A program made the position numbers and the translations under genes. From positions 1-64,000 of the forward strand of contig JAHEDT010000002.1 of the NCBI GenBank assembly GCA_024641085.1: 64,000 bases of DNA, read 5' to 3'. Positions 9,120 to 17,251 of this stretch are shown here, one piece after another. The stretch is from Geobacteraceae bacterium. GTDB lineage: Bacteria > Desulfobacterota > Desulfuromonadia > Desulfuromonadales > BM103. Position 1 is the first letter of the stretch; every line of letters begins with the position of its first letter. The notes beneath the pieces were generated by a model. It saw only the letters and a program-made list of their open reading frames with translations, had not been told where the DNA came from and searched no databases.

Positions 9120-9144
9120 ATTGTCACATTGTTGATGTGACAAT
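9120..9144. promoter_or_regulatory. Perfect 25-bp operator-like dyad
   Basis: ATTGTCACAT and ATGTGACAAT are exact inverted 10-mers separated by TGTTG, 106 bp upstream of the hydroxyacid dehydrogenase start, in an AT-rich patch. The TTGTCAC / GTGACAA half-sites resemble GntR-type operators. The half-sites face opposite to a CRP site (TGTGA-N6-TCACA), so CRP/FNR is unlikely. Confidence 0.55.
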
Positions 9145-9283
9145 CCAACTGTAAAGTTTGCGGCTTCTAAAAATATCACTAATCACAGTCTTGCTGACGC
9201 CAAAATATCCCAAGGGTCAACCCACCAGGCAGCAGCATTGCCGTCTCAAGGGTTCCATCGACAATCGACCGGCCAAGTGCAAT

Positions 9284-10036
9284 TCACAACCGGGCTCTTT
9301 TCCTGAGCATCCGCAGCAACTGCCAGGCCGCCATGGCCGCAGCCAGATGTTTGAGAGTGTGCCCACTGACGCCTGTGAGGTTGAACATGGACCGATCAAA
9401 GAACTCGAGCAGCTTGGCCGCCAGATACCAGCCAGCGACCATCCAGTAATCGGTGCTGCGGCTCCAACGCGGCGGGTACCACAAAAAGATCAGGGGTAGC
9501 AGGAACATCGGCAGGAACTGGACCAACCCATAGGGGCGCAGGTCACCCTGTCCGAGCTGCTCGGTATACTGCCACCAGAGCACGGAGCAGATTCCGATGG
9601 TCAGGAGCGGCCAAAGGAGCCGCCGGCCCAAAGAGAGGTTGATGTACTCCCCGGCCACCAGGGCAAACAACCCCATGAACGCCAGGGTCATGGGCAGACG
9701 GTCCCAGACCAGAGAGGCATTATCCGGCCGCAGGTGGTAAAAAGCGGAGCCGAACGCCGTCAGGATCACGCCGAGGTAGAATAACGCGATGGCTGGTCTG
9801 AGTTCCGCATCGGACCGCAGCTTTCGAGTCGCCAGCTGTTCAAGTCCCGCCAGGCCAATCACCAGGAAGGGTAGATTGGAGACGACATCGAACAGGTTGG
9901 GGATGCTGAAAAACGTACGCCGGTCGGCAAACGCGTGATAACTGAGGGGCTGCGGGATCGGGTCGAGCAGCATAACGCCGAGGATCGCCGCAAAGGTCAC
10001 CCCGACCAACAGGCGGCCTTTCGACAGGGCTGTCAT
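9284..10036 (-). CDS. CREST-superfamily integral membrane protein (alkaline ceramidase-like)
   Basis: A 250-residue protein with about seven hydrophobic segments. The start MTALSKGRLL has GGAAAGG seven bases upstream. Conserved polar residues lie where the CREST superfamily (alkaline ceramidases, PAQR receptors, Per1) has its metal site: S97 with H101 (GSAFYHLRPDN), D112 (WDRLPMT) and a C-terminal H226-x3-H230 (SGHTLKHLAAA). The DVVSNLPFL block near 50-58 is typical of the ceramidase-like branch. These residues imply a zinc-dependent amidase or hydrolase acting on a membrane lipid; the substrate is unknown. No lipid genes adjoin it: aroC is upstream and a hydroxyacid dehydrogenase downstream. 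Confidence 0.75.
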   Translation of the reverse strand: MTALSKGRLLVGVTFAAILGVMLLDPIPQPLSYHAFADRRTFFSIPNLFDVVSNLPFLVIGLAGLEQLATRKLRSDAELRPAIALFYLGVILTAFGSAFYHLRPDNASLVWDRLPMTLAFMGLFALVAGEYINLSLGRRLLWPLLTIGICSVLWWQYTEQLGQGDLRPYGLVQFLPMFLLPLIFLWYPPRWSRSTDYWMVAGWYLAAKLLEFFDRSMFNLTGVSGHTLKHLAAAMAAWQLLRMLRKRARL

Positions 10037-10124
10037 CTTGCAGCCTTTCCTGGACCCCGGGATCACGCCAGGGCTGGAGGATTGCACCACGGGAACCTCC
10101 ATTTGGCAGGAATCGGAGCGCAAA

Positions 10125-10152
10125 GGGGGCCAGGATGATCGTCCTGGCCCCC
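10125..10152 (-). terminator. Hairpin after aroC
   Basis: A near-perfect 28-base palindrome (GGGGGCCAGGAT / GTCCTGGCCCCC, loop GATC) sits 40 bp after the aroC stop on the minus strand. Only three T residues follow, so it may act as a weak terminator or an mRNA-stabilising hairpin. Confidence 0.55.
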
Positions 10153-10191
10153 TGATATTGTCTGCTCTTCCGGTAAAAGGGCCCGGCGGCA

Positions 10192-11271
10192 CTATTCCCA
10201 GAGCTTTTGCCGCAGGGCCAGGTCGATCAGGGCCAGGGCCGCCATCGACTCGACGATCGGCACAGCACGCGGCACGACACAGGGATCGTGGCGGCCCTTG
10301 GCTTCCAGGGTCACCGGTTTGCCATCAAAGCCAACGGTCTGCTGAGGTTGGCCGATTGTTGCCACCGGCTTGAATGCCACCCGGAACAGCACCGGTTCGC
10401 CGCTGGAGATGCCACCCAAAGTGCCGCCGGCGTTATTGGTCACCGTCCCGAGCCGCGCGCCCTTCTGCACGAACGGGTCGTTGTGCCGGGAACCGCGCAG
10501 CTCCGTTCCGGCAAACCCGGAACCGATTTCGAAGCCCTTGGTCGCCGGCAAGGACAACATCGCCTGGGCCAGCATCGCTTCGAGCTTGTCGAACACCGGC
10601 TCACCCCAGCCTGGAGGCACGTTGCGGCAGACGCAGGAGACGACCCCGCCGATCGAATCCTTGGCCGCGAGAACCTCGCGGACCAGCGCCTCCATGCGTA
10701 CCGCGGACGCCTGGTCCGGGCAGCGCGACAGGGTGGCGTCGACCTGTGCCCGGCTGACCAGATCCGAGTTGATTCCGGCCGCCTTCTCGGCGCCAATCGA
10801 ACTGACCCAGGCGACGATCTCAACACCCCACCTTTCTCGCAGGATCTTCTCGGCAATCGCCCCGGCAGCCACCCGGCCGATGGTTTCACGGGCACTGGAC
10901 CGGCCACCGCCGCTGCTGGCCCGGGTGCCGTACTTGGTTTGGTAGGTGAAGTCGGCATGGGAGGGCCGCGGCACCTGGTCCATTTCGTCATAATCGCCGG
11001 GGCGCTGATCCTTGTTGTGCACCAGCAGGCCGATCGGGGTGCCAAGGGTCAGGCCGTTCTCCACCCCGGACAGGATGGTCACCCGGTCCGCTTCCTCGCG
11101 CGGCGTGGTCAGGTCGCTTTGGCCGGGCCTGCGGCGGTCGAGCTGCGGCTGGATATCGGCCTCGGACAACTGCAGGCCCGCAGGGCAGCCATCGACGATG
11201 GCGCCGACACCGATGCCATGGGATTCACCGAATGTACTGACCCGAAACAAGGTACCGAGTGAACTGGACAT
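10192..11271 (-). CDS. aroC: Chorismate synthase
   Basis: A 359-residue flavin-dependent lyase that makes chorismate from 5-enolpyruvylshikimate-3-phosphate, the last common step of aromatic amino acid synthesis. The N-terminal [18 protein letters not shown] block, the [14 protein letters not shown] motif near 45-60, [11 protein letters not shown] near 120-130 and the C-terminal [13 protein letters not shown] are all family signatures. Length is standard (350-390). AGGAG lies eight bases before the ATG. It is monocistronic or the head of a short transcript; no other shikimate gene is adjacent. Confidence 0.97.
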   Translation of the reverse strand: MSSSLGTLFRVSTFGESHGIGVGAIVDGCPAGLQLSEADIQPQLDRRRPGQSDLTTPREEADRVTILSGVENGLTLGTPIGLLVHNKDQRPGDYDEMDQVPRPSHADFTYQTKYGTRASSGGGRSSARETIGRVAAGAIAEKILRERWGVEIVAWVSSIGAEKAAGINSDLVSRAQVDATLSRCPDQASAVRMEALVREVLAAKDSIGGVVSCVCRNVPPGWGEPVFDKLEAMLAQAMLSLPATKGFEIGSGFAGTELRGSRHNDPFVQKGARLGTVTNNAGGTLGGISSGEPVLFRVAFKPVATIGQPQQTVGFDGKPVTLEAKGRHDPCVVPRAVPIVESMAALALIDLALRQKLWE

Positions 11272-11396
11272 CGTCTTACTCCTGATTGATTTTAGATATT
11301 ATAAACAATTCTCCAGACCAGGAAAGCCCTCAAAAAGGCTCGATTTGCACAGCAGCGCACATCCTGGTGCGCGCACCGTTGGTCTGCAGTAATCGC

Positions 11397-12077
11397 CTAG
11401 GATTGATCCGCCTGGAGCCGTTCGCAAAGTTCCACGAGATTGCCAACGGTCAGGGTCGGCTGGATTTCCCAGGGGTCGAACACCGCTTTCGATGAACGTT
11501 TGACCCAGGCGCCGCGCATCCCGGCTGAAATAGCGCCGATCACATCAAACGGATTGCCGGAAATCAGCCATGACTCGCAACCGCCGGCGCCCGCCTGACG
11601 CAGGAAGTGGGCATAGACCGCCGGGTTCGGCTTGAAGCTCTTGATCTCGTCGGTGCTGACTACCCCCTCCAGATACTGGTCGATACGCGCATGCTTCAGC
11701 AGGTTGCGCACATCGTCGGGTTTGCCGTTGGAGAACGCATACAGCCGGCAGTCGGCGGCCTTGAGCCGCGCCAGGCCCTGTTCGGCATCAGCGAACGCGG
11801 GCAGGTAGCGGTACGCGTCCAGCAGGCTGACCCGCTCTGCAGCGCTCATCTCGACCTGCAGGGCCTCACAGCAGAAATCGAGGGCGTTGCGGGTGCAGAC
11901 GGAGAAATCACGATAGTTCTGCATCAACCCCCGGCGAAATGAATACTCGAGCTGCTTGGCACGCCAGAGGTTGGAGAAGGCCTCGGCACGATCGCCGATC
12001 AGTTTGTCCAGGGCGGTGACGATGCCGGCCGTATCGATCAACGTGCCGTAGACATCGAAGGCGATTGTTATTGACAT
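11397..12077 (-). CDS. HAD hydrolase, type II haloacid dehalogenase family
   Basis: A 226-residue HAD-superfamily protein. Motif I is DVYGTLID (nucleophile D8), motif II SNG near 115, motif III the Lys in KSFKPNP near 147, and motif IV SGNPFDVIGA near 172. The DVYGTL opening and the SxNxxDVxGA motif IV identify the L-2-haloacid dehalogenase (type II) branch rather than phosphatases. L-DEX enzymes remove halide from short 2-haloacids with inversion; many genomic homologues have unknown true substrates. GGAG lies before the ATG. It is 125 bp upstream of aroC on the same strand. Confidence 0.85.
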   Translation of the reverse strand: MSITIAFDVYGTLIDTAGIVTALDKLIGDRAEAFSNLWRAKQLEYSFRRGLMQNYRDFSVCTRNALDFCCEALQVEMSAAERVSLLDAYRYLPAFADAEQGLARLKAADCRLYAFSNGKPDDVRNLLKHARIDQYLEGVVSTDEIKSFKPNPAVYAHFLRQAGAGGCESWLISGNPFDVIGAISAGMRGAWVKRSSKAVFDPWEIQPTLTVGNLVELCERLQADQS

Positions 12078-12251
12078 GATGTCACTCCATATACCAGTGG
12101 ATTAACCCTCCGCCCGGCCTGCCGGATACCGCTCAAGCCCAACATATGGTGACAGGGAACCCGGTGCGGAGGATCAGGCGTTGTCATTACCGGGTCGGGA
12201 CGTTATTATAGCAGAAGAATCTCACATCGAAACCTACGAGAGGATGCGGCT

Positions 12252-12992
12252 TTGCAAACCATCTCCATAGAACTGGTCCCGCGCAACGCAGAGACCCTGA
12301 ACCGGGATCTACAGCAGGTGCGGGAGCATTTCCCGGCAATCGACACGATCAATATTCCCGACCTGCTCAAGTTCTCGCTGAGGAGTTGGGAGGCCTGTGT
12401 CCAGGCCAGGCAACTCTTCCCGCACGCCATCCCGCATTTACGCGCCATCGACTACGACCTGGGCAAGCCCTTCCCTCTCGTGGAGACCTTCAGGCAGCAT
12501 GGCATCGACAGCGTGCTGGTCATCGCCGGCGACCAGCCCCAGGACATGTCCCGCCGGGTGTTTCGCACCAGTTCGGTCGATTTGATTCGCGCCATCAAGG
12601 CGCAGATGCCTGACTTGAAGGTCTACGCCGGCATCGACCCTTACCGCACCGGGATCAAGACAGAGCTCGATTACGCCAAGCGCAAGCTCGACGCCGGCGC
12701 CGCGGGCTTCTTCACCCAGCCGTTCTTCGACCTGCGCCTGATGGAAATCTACCACGACCTGCTGTCTGGCCTGGAGGTCTTCTGGGGGATCAGTCCGGTG
12801 ATGAGCGAGCGCAGCAAGGACTACTGGGACAACCTCAACAACGCCATTTTTCCGCCTGACTTCACCCCGACCCTCGAATGGAACCGGACGTTTGCCAGAC
12901 AGGCCCTGGAATTCGTCGCAAAAACCGACTCGAACCTCTACTTCATGCCGATCCGCGTCGACCTGGTCGCTTACCTGGACGGCATCCTCTGA
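12252..12992 (+). CDS. Methylenetetrahydrofolate reductase (MetF) family protein, short form
   Basis: A 246-residue TIM-barrel protein of the MetF family, which reduces 5,10-methylene- to 5-methyltetrahydrofolate. The TTG start at 12252 has GAGAGG seven bases upstream. The SIELVP opening, VLVIAGDQPQ near 97, and AGAAGFFTQPFFD near 155 (the family's FxTQ block) support the call. It is about 40 residues shorter than E. coli MetF. In anaerobes such forms sometimes work with other partners. It lies 235 bp past the 3' end of the split methionine synthase genes, which are convergent to it, so it may supply their methyl donor. Confidence 0.75.
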   Translation: MQTISIELVPRNAETLNRDLQQVREHFPAIDTINIPDLLKFSLRSWEACVQARQLFPHAIPHLRAIDYDLGKPFPLVETFRQHGIDSVLVIAGDQPQDMSRRVFRTSSVDLIRAIKAQMPDLKVYAGIDPYRTGIKTELDYAKRKLDAGAAGFFTQPFFDLRLMEIYHDLLSGLEVFWGISPVMSERSKDYWDNLNNAIFPPDFTPTLEWNRTFARQALEFVAKTDSNLYFMPIRVDLVAYLDGIL

Positions 12993-13008
12993 TCAGGTCG
13001 CCAAGGTG

Positions 13009-13167
13009 TCAGTCGAGCGGATCGAACTGCCCTTTGTCGGCGTAGCACAAGGGACAGACCCAGTTGTCGGGCAATTCGTCAAAGGCTGTCCCCGGGGCGA
13101 TTTCATTCATCGGGTCGCCCTTGTCCGGGTCGTAAATGTAACCGCAGTTGGCACAGATGTAGCGCAT
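13009..13167 (-). CDS. Rubredoxin
   Basis: A 52-residue protein with the two iron-binding Cys pairs of rubredoxin: C5-x-x-C8-G-Y and C38-P-x-C41, plus the conserved YDPDKGDP and [11 protein letters not shown] blocks. One Fe is held by the four Cys. It is a cytoplasmic one-electron carrier in anaerobes, for example for oxygen or superoxide reduction. GGAGGAG just before the ATG makes the start certain. It lies downstream of the methionine synthase genes on the same strand (60 bp gap) and tail-to-tail with the MetF-like gene, so it might be co-transcribed with metH. Confidence 0.95.
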   Translation of the reverse strand: MRYICANCGYIYDPDKGDPMNEIAPGTAFDELPDNWVCPLCYADKGQFDPLD

Positions 13168-13226
13168 GCGCTTCTCCTCCCTTACCCATTATTCATTGTT
13201 CACGTCCCGCGCTGCCCATACCGTGA

Positions 13227-15677
13227 TTAAACAGCAAAATACTTGGCCTGCGGGTGGTGGGCGATGATCGCCGAGGTGCTCACTTCGGGGACCATCTCCA
13301 TGGTCTCGGTCAGGGTGACGCCGATCCGCTCCGGCTCCAGCAGCCGGAATAGCAGCTTATGGGCATCGAGGTCGGGACAGGCCGGGTACCCGAAACCATA
13401 GCGCGATCCCTGGTACCCCTGGGTCACATAGCCGGTCAGGTCGGCGGGCTTCTGCCCGGCGATGCCGAGTTCGACGCGCATGACCTCGTGCCAGTACTCG
13501 GCCAGGGCATCGGTCACCTCGACGCTGAAACCGTGCAGCATCAGGTAGTCGTGATAAGCGTCGGCCTCGAACAGCTTCTTGGTCTCCGCCGCGATCTGAT
13601 CACCAATCGTGACCACGAAGAACGCGGCCACGTCGCCGCCCTCGTCGCGGCTGCGGTAGTAATCGGCGATACACAGGTGCGGCGGCGCCTGCTGGCGCGG
13701 AAAGTCAAAGGCCAGCGTCTCGCCGTCGGCCTCGATAAACACCGTATCGCCCTCGCTGTAACAGCGGAAATACCCGTAGGCAGCCTTCGGCTGGAGCAGG
13801 CCCTCGGCCAGGGAGCGCTCCTTGAGCTTTTCGTAGAGCGGTATGACCGTGTTTTGGGTCAGTTTGACGTATTCCTCGGCGCTGGTGCTGGCCGTGCGCC
13901 GGTAACCCCAGCGGCCGCGGAACAGGGCGGCTTCGTTGACATAGGGGAAGAGTTTGGCCGGATCGATATCGGTGACATGCCGCAGACCGTAGAAAGGGGG
14001 CTCCGGGACCGGGTGACTGCGGTCGATTTCGACGTTCTTGAGCCCCGGCTTCATACGTGGCTGGCCACTTGGCGCCGCCAGTTGGGTCGAGACCAGCCGG
14101 CCGGCCTCGTAATCCTTCAAGGCCTTGAGCCCGGCGAAGGCGTCGCCGCAGTAAACCACCGGAGCATCGTATCCCGGCACGCATGACTTGGCAACGAACT
14201 CAGGGGTCAGGGCGGCGCCGCCGAGCAGGATCGGTATCTTGAGCCCCGCCTCGCGGTATTGGGGCATGCTCTCCTGCATGACGATCGCCGACTTCACCAG
14301 CAGCCCGCTCAAGCCGATGATGTCGACCTTGAATTCGCGGGCCTTGGCGATAATCGTTTCGGCCGGCACCTTGATGCCGATGTTGAAAACCTTGTAGCCG
14401 TTATTGGTCAGCAGGATGTCGACCAGGTTCTTGCCGATATCATGCACGTCCCCCTGCACGGTGGCCAGCAGCACCTTGATCCCCTCGTCCTGCTCGACCC
14501 GCTGCATGTGCGGTTCCAGCCAGGCAACGCTTCTCTTCATGACTTCGGCCGACAGCAGCACGAAGGGCAGCAGCAGTTCGCCCTTGCCGAACAGGTCGCC
14601 GACATGGCGCATGGCTGGCACCAGGATCTGGTTGACGATCTCGAGGGGCGGGTAGCGTTCGAGCAGAACGGCGAGAATATCCTCGATGCCGTCCTTGTCG
14701 CCGCGTACGATCTTCTGGTGCAGTTCCTCCTCGGGACGGCCGGCTTGCACCTCATCGTCGGCAGAGGTTTCGACCCGCTCGGCGAAATGATCGATGAAAC
14801 GCATCAGCGGCGACTTCTCCTGGCCCTGGCTGCGGTTATAGATCAGGTCGAGGCAGAAGGTCCGGTCTTCCTCGCTGACCTGGGCCAGCGGCAGGATCTT
14901 GCCGGCATCGATGATCGCTGCATCCAGCCCCACCTCGGTCGCCTCGTGGAGGAAGACCGAATTGAGGATCCTGCGTGCCGCCGGCGGCAGGCCGAAGGAG
15001 ATGTTGCTCAAGCCGAGCAGGGTGAAAACCCCCGGCAGTTCCTGCTTGATGAGACGGACTCCTTCCAGCGTCTGGATGGCGGCGTCGAGCAGGTTCTCGT
15101 CACCGGCTCCGATGGTGAAGGTGAGGGGATCGAAGAGAAGGTCCTGGGGGCGCAGGCCATAGCTGTCGACCGCCAGCGTGTAGATCTCTCGGGCGGTTGC
15201 CAGCTTGTCAGCGGCGGTCATGGCCATTCCCTGCTCGCTGATGGTCAGGGCGACCACCGCCGCGCCGTATTTCTTCGCCAACCGGCAGACTTTTTCGAGG
15301 GTCTTGCCGCCGTCTTCCAGGTTGATCGAGTTGATCACGCAGCGCCCCGGGTAAAGTTTGAGGCAGGCCTCGATGCAGGCCGGACTGGTCGAATCGATCA
15401 TGATCGGGACCTTGACCGACTCCGCGTAAAGCTTGACCAGACTGCTGAGGTCGGCGGCCTCGTCACGTCCGGCGTAAGCCGCACACAGGTCGAGCACCTG
15501 GGCACCGCGCGCCTCCTGGTCGAGACCGATGCGCACACAGCCGTCGAAGTCCTCGGCCAGCAGGCATTCGCGAAACTTCTTCGATCCGTTCGGATTGGAG
15601 CGTTCGCCGATCAACAGCGGGGGGATTTCCTGGGCGATTTCGACGGCCTGGTAGAGGCTCGACAACGACGGTTTCAT
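13227..15677 (-). CDS. metH: Cobalamin-dependent methionine synthase, folate-B12-activation part
   Basis: An 816-residue protein holding all of MetH except the homocysteine domain. The order is: pterin-binding TIM barrel (about 1-280, with IGERSNPNGS and DLCAAYAG), helical B12 cap (about 310-395), B12 Rossmann domain with the lower-ligand motif D410-V-H412-D-I-G415, and the C-terminal AdoMet reactivation domain ending in YGFGYPACPD. The homocysteine-binding part is the separate upstream gene, whose stop overlaps this start (ATGA). GGGAGG precedes the ATG. The two proteins together (1,123 residues) approximate one-piece MetH (about 1,230). Methyl transfer needs both, so they should form a complex. 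Confidence 0.95.
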   Translation of the reverse strand: MKPSLSSLYQAVEIAQEIPPLLIGERSNPNGSKKFRECLLAEDFDGCVRIGLDQEARGAQVLDLCAAYAGRDEAADLSSLVKLYAESVKVPIMIDSTSPACIEACLKLYPGRCVINSINLEDGGKTLEKVCRLAKKYGAAVVALTISEQGMAMTAADKLATAREIYTLAVDSYGLRPQDLLFDPLTFTIGAGDENLLDAAIQTLEGVRLIKQELPGVFTLLGLSNISFGLPPAARRILNSVFLHEATEVGLDAAIIDAGKILPLAQVSEEDRTFCLDLIYNRSQGQEKSPLMRFIDHFAERVETSADDEVQAGRPEEELHQKIVRGDKDGIEDILAVLLERYPPLEIVNQILVPAMRHVGDLFGKGELLLPFVLLSAEVMKRSVAWLEPHMQRVEQDEGIKVLLATVQGDVHDIGKNLVDILLTNNGYKVFNIGIKVPAETIIAKAREFKVDIIGLSGLLVKSAIVMQESMPQYREAGLKIPILLGGAALTPEFVAKSCVPGYDAPVVYCGDAFAGLKALKDYEAGRLVSTQLAAPSGQPRMKPGLKNVEIDRSHPVPEPPFYGLRHVTDIDPAKLFPYVNEAALFRGRWGYRRTASTSAEEYVKLTQNTVIPLYEKLKERSLAEGLLQPKAAYGYFRCYSEGDTVFIEADGETLAFDFPRQQAPPHLCIADYYRSRDEGGDVAAFFVVTIGDQIAAETKKLFEADAYHDYLMLHGFSVEVTDALAEYWHEVMRVELGIAGQKPADLTGYVTQGYQGSRYGFGYPACPDLDAHKLLFRLLEPERIGVTLTETMEMVPEVSTSAIIAHHPQAKYFAV

Positions 15678-16597
15678 ATCAACACCTCCCGGTCGGCCGG
15701 GACAAGGTTGCGGCAGGCCGTGGCGAGTTGCCGGATATGCTCCGGGGTGGTGCCACAGCAGCCACCGATGATGCTCACCCCGTCCTGTTCGATAAACGCA
15801 CGCATATGGCGCGTGAATTCGCCAGGGGTCATCGGGTAGAAGGTCCTGCCGTCGACCACCTCAGGCAGCCCCTGGTTCGGCATGCAGGAGATGCGCCCCG
15901 GCCAGTTCTGGCGGAGGAAGCGGATATGGGACACCATGTCGGCCGGACCGGTGGCGCAGTTGAGGCCGAGGGAGAAGATCGGAAAAGGTTCCAGGGAGGC
16001 ACAGATCGCGGCCATATCGCTGCCGACCAGCATGGTCCCCTGGCGTTCCATGGTCACCGAGACCAGGACCGGAACCGCGCGGCCAACCTGCTCGAACACT
16101 TCGAAACAGGACACGACGGCGGTTTTTACCTGCAGGAGGTCCTGGCAGGTCTCGATCACCAGAGCGTCGACCCCGGCCTCAACCAGCGCCCGCATCTGTT
16201 CAGCCAGCGAGGCGGCCAGTTGGTCGACAGAAATGTGCCCCAGCGAGGGCAGCTTGGTGGTCGGGCCGACCGAACCGGCGACGTAGCATCCCTTCCGGGC
16301 GCCGATTGCCGCACGCGCGTTGGCCACTGCGGCGCGGTTGATGTCCGCCGTCTTCTCCGCCAGGTCATACTCGGCCAGGACGATGGAGCTGGCACCGAAA
16401 GTATTGGTTTCGACCACCATCGCTCCGGCATCGAGAAACGACTCGTGGAGCGCAACGATCGTTTCCGGTGCCGTGAGATTCAACAGCTCGTTGCATCCGG
16501 CGCAACCCTGCCAGGCCGCCTCCGGAATCGTCACGTCCTGGAGGTTGGTACCACAGGCACCGTCAAACAGCAGCAGCTTTTCGTCGCTAAAACTCAT
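15674..16597 (-). CDS. Homocysteine S-methyltransferase subunit of the split methionine synthase
   Basis: A 307-residue zinc-dependent TIM barrel that binds and activates homocysteine. The three zinc Cys are visible: C214 in GLNCATGP and the C280-C281 pair in GGCCGTTPEH. It corresponds to the first domain of MetH. It could in principle act alone with another methyl donor, as YagD/MHT enzymes do, but the 4-bp overlap with the metH gene argues that it is the missing domain. AAGGA lies ten bases upstream of the ATG. No cobalamin riboswitch is apparent upstream. Confidence 0.92.
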   Translation of the reverse strand: MSFSDEKLLLFDGACGTNLQDVTIPEAAWQGCAGCNELLNLTAPETIVALHESFLDAGAMVVETNTFGASSIVLAEYDLAEKTADINRAAVANARAAIGARKGCYVAGSVGPTTKLPSLGHISVDQLAASLAEQMRALVEAGVDALVIETCQDLLQVKTAVVSCFEVFEQVGRAVPVLVSVTMERQGTMLVGSDMAAICASLEPFPIFSLGLNCATGPADMVSHIRFLRQNWPGRISCMPNQGLPEVVDGRTFYPMTPGEFTRHMRAFIEQDGVSIIGGCCGTTPEHIRQLATACRNLVPADREVLI

Positions 16598-16669
16598 GGA
16601 ATGAAAGTCCTTTTAAAAAAACGGCCCTAAAACCCAAACAAAGGCATAAAAAACTTATGCCATTCGACT

Positions 16670-16785
16670 AACGCAAAGATGCGGAGGCGCAGAGAGCAAT
16701 GCCCAGGTCGTGATAATTTCTTCAGATTAATGAATTTTCCCTCTGCAACCTTTGCGCCTCTGCCGTTAAACATTTTTTCAGGTTA
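16670..16785. repeat. Intergenic repeat, copy A
   Basis: About 115 bp, beginning ACGCAAAGATGCGGAGGCGCAGAG and ending CCCTCTGCAACCTTTGCGCCTCTGC then TTTTTTCAGGTTA. The ends are imperfect inverted repeats. Copies B (40036-40150) and C (50622-50728) share the same order of blocks, including a middle GTGATAaTTt word and the TTTTTCAGGTTA-like tail. Confidence 0.75.
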
Positions 16786-16995
16786 CTGAACCGTTCGAGA
16801 TCCATCTGTTTTGGACGCGGCACCGCAGGCGATACAGACTTCGGCGGTTTCATAAAGGCCGTTTTCTGCATTGTAAATGGACGCCGGACGCAGATGCAGG
16901 GCACAGGTCGTTCGGTAGCAGAGCGCACATGTCCTGCTTTCGGTTGCATCCGATTTAAAGTCACAGATGTGACAGAGCCAGGGGGATCTTTCCAT
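16783..16995 (-). CDS. Cys-rich mini-protein, probable zinc-binding
   Basis: A 70-residue protein with seven Cys and several His arranged as C8-x2-C11, C23-x2-C26, C31-x2-H34 and C54-x2-C57. The spacing suits one or two zinc sites of treble-clef or zinc-ribbon type. I do not recognise the family. No strong Shine-Dalgarno is visible. Its stop codon falls on the last bases of the intergenic repeat, and the methionine synthase genes lie downstream on the same strand. The ordered Cys pairs make chance unlikely, but expression is unproven. Confidence 0.6.
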   Translation of the reverse strand: MERSPWLCHICDFKSDATESRTCALCYRTTCALHLRPASIYNAENGLYETAEVCIACGAASKTDGSRTVQ

Positions 16996-17251
16996 GTCGC
17001 GGCTTGGGCTCTTCAGCCAAATCTTTCAGATCGTTCGATCTCAGCAATCGCACAATGACCGTTCAGGCATTATGCCTACGGCCTCACGCAAAGGCAAGCC
17101 GAGGCCTGGATTAGCATGAAAAGGCAAGTATTTCTTGACCCTTCTGCAGGAAAAGGTATTATTTTGCTTACCCTCGCACGTTGCATCTGCCCATCCGTTT
17201 ATTCCACGGATGATACTCAAAAGTCTATCATCATGAGGAGAACATTACCGC

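Noticed and set aside
16598-16782. Cobalamin riboswitch upstream of the methionine synthase genes
   Set aside because: The region is occupied by the intergenic repeat, and no B12-box-like sequence was recognised.
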